Assembly (NCBI RefSeq): GCF_026210795.1
Contig: NC_089431.1
Coordinates: forward strand, 1,116,001-1,180,000
Origin: Rhizophagus irregularis
Taxonomy: Eukaryota > Glomeromycota > Glomeromycetes > Glomerales > Glomeraceae
Length of the DNA: 64,000 nt
Reading direction: 5' to 3'
Shown: positions 58,481-64,000 of the stretch, piece after piece
Numbering within the stretch: the first letter of the stretch is position 1
Layout of the letters: each line of letters starts with the position of its first letter
Translations under genes and position numbers: made by a program
Notes under the pieces: model-generated
Seen by the model: the letters and a program-made list of their open reading frames with translations, nothing else
What the model was told of the DNA's origin: nothing
The model's database searches: none

Positions 58481-59157
58481 TGTGTTTTTATTCAAAACCT
58501 TGCGGTATTTGCCGATTTTTTAATGTTGTAATATCGTTATTCATTTTTTTCGCAATAACTTGAAATTTATCCAAATGTTATTTAACCATAAATGACCTTT
58601 TGGCTTATGTATAATAATTTTAGTCTTAAATATAGCTAAGAATAGAAGTCAAAATGCGCATTTACAGATCTTTATGCGCATAATATTCTGATACCTGTGA
58701 TACATGCAATTGTGTTTTTATTCAAATCCTTGCGGTATTTGCCGATCTTTAATTCATTTTTTCGCAATAACTTGAAATTTGTCCAAATGTTATTTAACCA
58801 TAAATGACCTTTTGGCTTATTATGTGTAATAATTTTTAGTCTTAAATATAGCTAGCTAAGAATAGAAGTCAAAATGCGCATTTACAGATCTTTATGCGCA
58901 TACATGTGATACATGCAATTGTGTTTTTATTCAAATCCTTGCCGTAGTTTGCCGATTTTTTAATGTTGTAATATCGTTATTCATTTTTTCGCAATAACTT
59001 GAAATTTGTCTAAATGTTATTTAACCATAAATGACCTTTTGGCTTATTATGTGTAATAATTTTTAGTCTTAAATATAGCTAAGAATAGAAGTCAAATGCG
59101 CATTCGCAGATCTTTATGCGCACAATGATATATCTGATACATGTGATACATGCAAAT
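58481..59157. repeat. Three direct repeats of about 209-238 bp
   Basis: Units start at 58481, 58711 and 58920 with tgtgtttttattcaaa, and each runs through tgccgat, cgcaataacttgaaattt, aaatgaccttttggcttat and gcgcatttacagatctttat (or a close variant) to gatacatgcaa. They are nearly identical apart from small indels. The array ends about 350 bp upstream of the zinc-ribbon gene and is not seen in the inverted duplicate at the right edge. Confidence 0.85.
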
Positions 59158-59502
59158 CTGCATGATGCGCGTGATTAGGATATGTATTTTAAAGATACAA
59201 ACAAAGCAAAAATTTTATAAACTGGTTAAGACTTGATAAAGTGAAAGTTTATTTTATTGATAGTCATTATTTTTAAGTTGAATTTGATGCGCAGTAATGC
59301 ACGCTCATGAAGCATTTTCTGTTGTATCATTGCATCATATACATGCGCGTGATGCTCATTACTAGATGAGATATCGGATAATCTGTGAACTCCTCAAATG
59401 AACTTCTAAAACCAGTGTTTCATTTTGCTAAAATATTTTATATATTCATGAAATTTATTTTTCCTTATGAAATGACTATTTCTTCATTTACTTTTAAAGA
59501 AA

Positions 59503-60153
59503 ATGGAATATTGTTATAATTGTAATGATTACACCGATGATTGTTACTGCTCAAGATATGGAGATAGCTGCGCTACATATGATGGCATTTTATATGAGGA
59601 CTCATACGATCAAAATTGTCAATATTGTTTCGCAGGGGCTTCTTATGGCGATAATTACTGCCCAACATGCGGCGCTGCCTTCGGTACAGTAGCTACAGTA
59701 GAAGAGTCCTCATACGAAATAGTCTCATACAAAATTAAAGAATCAGCAGAACCATTGATTGAATATGTTGATAAAAATGGTGGTAAAGCTGAAGTGAGTG
59801 CGCAAGTAGGAAATCGTAAAATAACTGCTACATATAGTCAAGAAGCTACAGAAATTTCATTTACTTCATATACTCCTGAAATTGACTACGATACAGAAGA
59901 TTATACTCCTGAAATTGACTACGATACAGAAGATTATACTCCTGAAATTGAATACGATACAGAAGATTATACTCCTGAAACTGACTTCGGTACGGTAGCT
60001 GAGTCCTCTTCATTAATTTCGATCGAAGAATTCGCAGACACCATTAGAAAATCAGCTGAGGTAACGGTCGAATTTGCTGAACTTCATGGTGGTAGTGTTA
60101 AAGTAATTACGCAATTAGATGGTGTTGAAATAATTACTTCATATACCCCATAA
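59503..60153 (+). CDS. Zinc-ribbon protein with duplicated domain and YTPEIDYDTED repeats (216 aa)
   Basis: Function unknown. The N-terminus is Cys-rich (Cys4, 7, 14, 16, 23) and is followed by a zinc ribbon, Cys39-x2-Cys42...Cys53-x2-Cys56 (NCQYC / NYCPTCGAAFG). Two copies of one roughly 38-residue module follow. The first reads YKIKESAEPLIEYVDKNGGK then AEVSAQVGNRKITATYS (residues about 75-112); the second reads FADTIRKSAEVTVEFAELHG then GSVKVITQLDGVEIITSYTP (177-216). Between them an 11-residue acidic repeat is present three and a half times (124-163). No signal peptide or membrane segment, so probably intracellular. Single exon; the start is supported by the aligned start of the paralogue at 63706. 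Confidence 0.8.
   Translation: MEYCYNCNDYTDDCYCSRYGDSCATYDGILYEDSYDQNCQYCFAGASYGDNYCPTCGAAFGTVATVEESSYEIVSYKIKESAEPLIEYVDKNGGKAEVSAQVGNRKITATYSQEATEISFTSYTPEIDYDTEDYTPEIDYDTEDYTPEIEYDTEDYTPETDFGTVAESSSLISIEEFADTIRKSAEVTVEFAELHGGSVKVITQLDGVEIITSYTP
59869..59994 (+). repeat. 33-bp in-frame coding tandem repeat
   Basis: The unit tatactcctgaaattgact + acgatacagaagat occurs at 59869, 59902 and 59935 and in part at 59968. Copies differ by one or two bases, so expansion is recent. The paralogue at 63221-63706 has a single YTPKTSSGTV in this place. Confidence 0.9.
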
Positions 60154-60420
60154 ACGAATACATTATATAGTATATATTAAGGATAGTAGGATAATATACA
60201 GATTTAATACTTCTTTTTAGTACATATATTTATGAAATTTTGTAATAAAAGTAGCCATTTTAGTATGTATTATGTATACGTATATGATCAAAAATTCGAA
60301 ATAAAATATTTTTTAGTAAAATATTATATGCAAGATGGCTAAATAGAGAAGCGAGGTTTCAAGGGTGGAATTATGCATGAAAAAAACATGCCCTAACTCG
60401 TATAATAGCAGTTCCTTCCC

Positions 60421-62989
60421 CGCTACTCATTGTCATTATCAAAACTACCAATATTTTCTTTACTATCGATCCATTCTTTAAATAACTTTATTTTACTAAA
60501 TTTTAGTTCCCCTTCGCCATAATAAAAACTTTTCACAGTATCTTTCCGTCTTTTTGACGAATTTCACTTTCGGATTGATTGGCCACGCTCTGTTGATAAA
60601 ATTCGACCTGAAGTCTTTGCATAACGTTGAATCATCTCATTGCAGAGAGCTCGATAGAGACATTGATTCAGATAAAATTCTTCCCAAATTCATTACTCGA
60701 AAGTATTAAATAGTCTTGTGAATAAGATTTTCTGCGCCTCAGTGGCGTAGCCAGCATCACGCGAATTGATTTTTAGTGTTCAGTATTTTTTTTTTGTTAA
60801 TACTTAGTAACGCATTTCTTCACTTACTATGTAAGGTAAAAACAAATTTACAGTAACACAAATTAGAACAACTACGGACTAGTCACGCCAAGTATGACTA
60901 TAACTATCTATGGGATAAATAACCGCCATGTATTCTTAAATTTGGACATCTAATTCTATACATCTTACCAAAAATCCTAAGCGAGATTAATCCAGAATCC
61001 TAAAAATACCGAAAAGTCTGCCCAACGTATTACCATTTGTTAGACCAACGTCAAAGCAGAACCGCCCAGCCGAAATCCAACATCCCAGAGAAACCCCACA
61101 TCCAATAATATGCAATACCAATACGCGTTCCTACAGTACATCAGGAAACACTTTACGAACAAATCAGAACTAGTGTGCTCCTCACGCATATCCTAATATG
61201 CGTCGTAACTCTCTCCAGGCGTCACTTCATAAAGGCCTCAGCTAACGTACAAAAGACTATTAAGTACAGTATTGTTCTGCCGAGCTAAGAAGCGTTAATT
61301 TCGGATAAACGTGCGATGAATTCATTGTGATTTTAGCGTCACGTGCAGAAAGTTCATTGGCGATTTTGGTGTCCCACGTAGAGAGTCCCTATAAAAAAAG
61401 AATGTCGGGAAATTATGTCCAGGTCTCCGGAAATTTGCAATATTCCGGGCGTCAAGACATTATGAATTTCCATGAAATCTCCAGAAAAGCTTAGAAGGAC
61501 TCAGGACTGGTGTCCAGGAAGTGTCCGGAATATTGCGATTTTCCGGACATTTTACACTCTTCATTGGAGAATTGCTTTCCGATGACATAAATCAAGAAAC
61601 ATACGCCAAAAAGAATCGAAAACGTTGGAGCCTTCAAAGATGTGCCACAAGGCGTTGCTTTACAAAGTGAGTGTAGGCATAATTTCAAATAAAAGAAGAA
61701 GGTTCAGATGTGATAGATTAGTATTGCGTTATTTTTACGATTTAATAGTATAATTTATCGCTAGTGAAGCTAAGGGCGAATCTACTTCTCTTTATACATT
61801 TAACATTTTGCAGTCAGTTCGCAGCAAAGTTCCAAAGGAAATCATTTATTGATGCTAATATAATTGGAATAACTGTGAAAATGATATGACCACATCACTA
61901 TTTCTGAGAAAAGAAATGTTAAGATCCGGCGCGTCAATAAAAATTTCGTTAAAGTCTGGACGAAAAAAAGTTAACATAAAACCTATAGCCCCATATTTTT
62001 CAAGTGATGTGAGTATTATTATTTTTTGTAAATGCTTTACCGTAAGGTGCTTCGCAAAAGAAAAAGTAGTCATTTTTTTTATTAGTAAAACTACATTTGT
62101 TGCTAAAGGTTAAACTACATAAACATTTGTACTACCGCTGATTCACCTTCTCGAAGTCAGAAAACAAGAGTGAAATAGAATAATAACTGAATAGGTTCCG
62201 GTATCTTCTCTATTTATCTTTCTTCGAACTGTTGAAGAAATGTGTATTGAATAATATATTGTTTACTTTTCGTTCGTGGCGCAATTCGATACATTCGTTT
62301 TTTACTGCAGATCATAACTGTATTTATAAAAATTTCCAGGCAAAATAAATCGCATAAATATTTTGCATAAATTAGTCATTCCGGGAATAAGAAGCATTGG
62401 CGTAAATTTTATACCCATATATCACTATTTTCTCCTCGCGATTTGCAAAATATTCCTCTAGCAATAGTATCGTATGAGTTCACATGCATGTTTTATTGTC
62501 CGAAATGTTAACATTCCCACTCGAAAGCATGCAATGTCACGCCACGTATATGGCCAATGAAATTTTAGAATCAGGTGTAACGCTTACGCCAAACAACAAA
62601 AAAACCAAATTATTAAAAATCCACGATAATTATAGTTTTAAATTAACTATAGTTTTAACTTTTAATAAAATAAATATTATACATTAATTTTTGTTGTAAC
62701 AAATTATAAATGATAAAATTCAATAATAAATATCGTTAACTTTTTAAAGTGTAAATAAATCGTTGCTACCGTTGCTTTTAAAGTGTGTTGTTGTTTCTAA
62801 AATTCGATAAAATTTAACATTTTTTAACATAACTTTTATACACTTTTTAGCAATCCATTTTTTTTTTAATTTTAACAATACATACTTTTTATAATTTTTT
62901 TGTGATATTAATTGACGATCATATGGTTATAACGCTTCAAATGCTTCCGTTTCCTAGTAATAATACTGAGTAGCGAGGAAGCTATACGG
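60421..62989. other. Spacer between the inverted arms
   Basis: Somewhat less AT-rich than the rest. 61400-61560 holds an inverted pair around ccggaaatttgcaatattcc and ccggaatattgcgattttcc. 60739-60755 reads cagtggcgtagccagca, resembling hAT-type termini, but no partner terminus was found. No gene recognised. Confidence 0.4.
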
Positions 62990-63990
62990 GTTAGGGCTGG
63001 CAGGCATGTTTTTTTCATACATTATTCCTCCCTTGAAACTTCGCTTCTCTATTTAGCATTTCTCATATATTATTTAAAAAATATATTAAATAAAGACCTT
63101 TATTTTGAATTTTTAAACATATGCGTATGCATAATACATGCGAAAATGGCTATTTTTATTACAAAATTTCATAAATACATGTAAAAAGAAGTATTAATTC
63201 TGTATACTACCCTACTATCCTTAATATATACGGTATCTAGTAACCGTTCTTTTCGTTTCTGGAGTATATGAAGTGGTTACTTCAACATCATCTACTTGCG
63301 TAATTACTTTAACACTACCACCACCAAGTTTAGCTTGTTCGATTGTTGCCTCAGCTGATTTCTTAATGGTATTTGCGAGTTTTCCGATTGAGATTGATGA
63401 AGAGGACTTAGCTACTGTACCGGAGGAAGTTTTAGGAGTATATGAAGTACATGAAAATTTTGGACCTTCTCGGCGAGTATATGAGGCGGATATTTTACGA
63501 TTTCCTATTTGCGCACTCACTTCAGCTTTACCACCATTATTATCGACATATTTAGTCAATGGATAGACTGATTTTTTAATATTGTATGCGACTACTTCGG
63601 TTGAGGACCCAGCTGCTGTAGCTACTGTACCGAAGGCAGCTCCGCATGCTGAACAGTATTTAGCGCTACTAGAAACCTGCTCATAACAATATTGACAATA
63701 TTTCATTTTCTTTAAGCTTGCAATTGAAGGTGTAATTATAAGTAAATGAAAGAATGGTAGGAAAAATAAACTTATGAAACTTTCATGAATATATAAAAGT
63801 ATTTGAGAAAATGAATCACTGGTTTTAGAAGCTCATTTGAGGGAGTTTCATAGATTATCCGATATCTCATTTAGTGATGGGCACTTGCAATGACGTACAT
63901 ACTTCATGAACGTGCATTACTGCGCATCAAAATTTAACTTAAAAAATACATTTCATTTATTTCATTTCTTTAAAATACATATCATTACCA
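62990..63990. repeat. Right arm of the large inverted duplication
   Basis: Inverse counterpart of 59175-60420. It carries ccttgaaacttcgcttctc (63030), the paralogous gene, tggttttagaagctcatttg (63812) and cgtgcattactgcgcatcaa (63910), and reaches the window edge. Confidence 0.75.
63221..63706 (-). CDS. Zinc-ribbon protein with duplicated domain, paralogue (161 aa)
   Basis: Paralogue of the 59503 gene, convergent with it. Zinc ribbon Cys4-x2-Cys7...Cys18-x2-Cys21 (YCQYC / KYCSACGAAFGTVAT) directly at the N-terminus, without the extra Cys-rich leader. The first module is YNIKKSVYPLTKYVDNNGGK then AEVSAQIGNRKISASY; the second is LANTIKKSAEATIEQAKLGG then GSVKVITQVDDVEVTTSYTP. The C-terminus has a basic tail ETKRTVTRYRIY that the other copy lacks. 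The acidic 11-residue repeat is absent. Single exon, no stop or shift. Function unknown; the opposite-strand frame at 63273-63566 is a shadow. Confidence 0.8.
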   Translation of the reverse strand: MKYCQYCYEQVSSSAKYCSACGAAFGTVATAAGSSTEVVAYNIKKSVYPLTKYVDNNGGKAEVSAQIGNRKISASYTRREGPKFSCTSYTPKTSSGTVAKSSSSISIGKLANTIKKSAEATIEQAKLGGGSVKVITQVDDVEVTTSYTPETKRTVTRYRIY

Positions 63991-64000
63991 TATAATCATG

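Larger units (their letters stand above)
59175..60420. repeat. Left arm of a large inverted duplication
   Basis: From gatatgtattttaaag (59178) through gatgcgcagtaatgcacg (59287), the zinc-ribbon gene, and its 3' flank (ttaaggatagtaggataata to aagcgaggtttcaaggg). The same landmarks occur in inverse order at 62990-63990. Confidence 0.75.

Noticed and set aside
60739-60755. hAT-like terminus cagtggcgtagccag
   Set aside because: No matching inverted terminus or 8-bp duplication found nearby.
63273-63566. 97-codon frame on the plus strand
   Set aside because: Antisense shadow of the zinc-ribbon paralogue.

Overview
The window looks like nuclear DNA of an arbuscular mycorrhizal fungus, most likely Rhizophagus irregularis or a close Glomeromycotina relative. 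This is inferred from the very AT-rich sequence, short GT-AG introns, a Pht1/PHO84-type phosphate transporter, relics of Sel1-repeat and kinase genes, and a dense load of non-autonomous DNA transposons. I saw no rRNA or tRNA gene and no CRISPR array.

Layout. Positions 1-26,200 and 46,880-48,149 hold eight copies (A-H) of one five-exon gene for a class I SAM-dependent methyltransferase. A is cut by the left window edge. B, C, D and E lie in tandem on the minus strand. F is a decayed pseudogene. G is inverted onto the plus strand. H sits 20 kb away among unrelated genes. Exons 2, 3 and 4 are 94, 149 and 92 nt in almost every copy. The seven copies with a full exon 1 all begin Met-Gly-x-x-x-Ser followed by basic residues, an N-myristoylation consensus, so the family is predicted to be membrane-anchored. 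Copy C has lost the splice acceptor of intron 3 but has an in-frame upstream AG that could rescue it.

28,721-30,802 (minus) is a complete secreted copper-radical oxidase of the glyoxal/galactose oxidase type with every metal-site residue present. 37,286-39,147 (minus) is a complete 552-residue H+/phosphate symporter with an unusual Asp/Asn/His-rich run in its central loop. Between and around these genes are long AT-rich spacers with inverted-repeat elements, several with clear target-site duplications: a Mutator-like MITE at 7.3 kb, TA-flanked pogo/mariner-type MITEs at 12.5, 18.3 and 52.0 kb, and a 5'-truncated LINE-like insertion at 43.8 kb with a 15-bp duplication.

49-58 kb is a graveyard: a Sel1-repeat pseudogene, a kinase-domain pseudogene and a pogo-like DDE transposase pseudogene. 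The right end (59.2 kb to the edge) is an inverted duplication carrying two convergent paralogues of an unrecognised zinc-ribbon protein. One of them has gained a 33-bp in-frame tandem repeat.

All exon boundaries were read by eye from splice signals and comparison between copies. No database search was possible.
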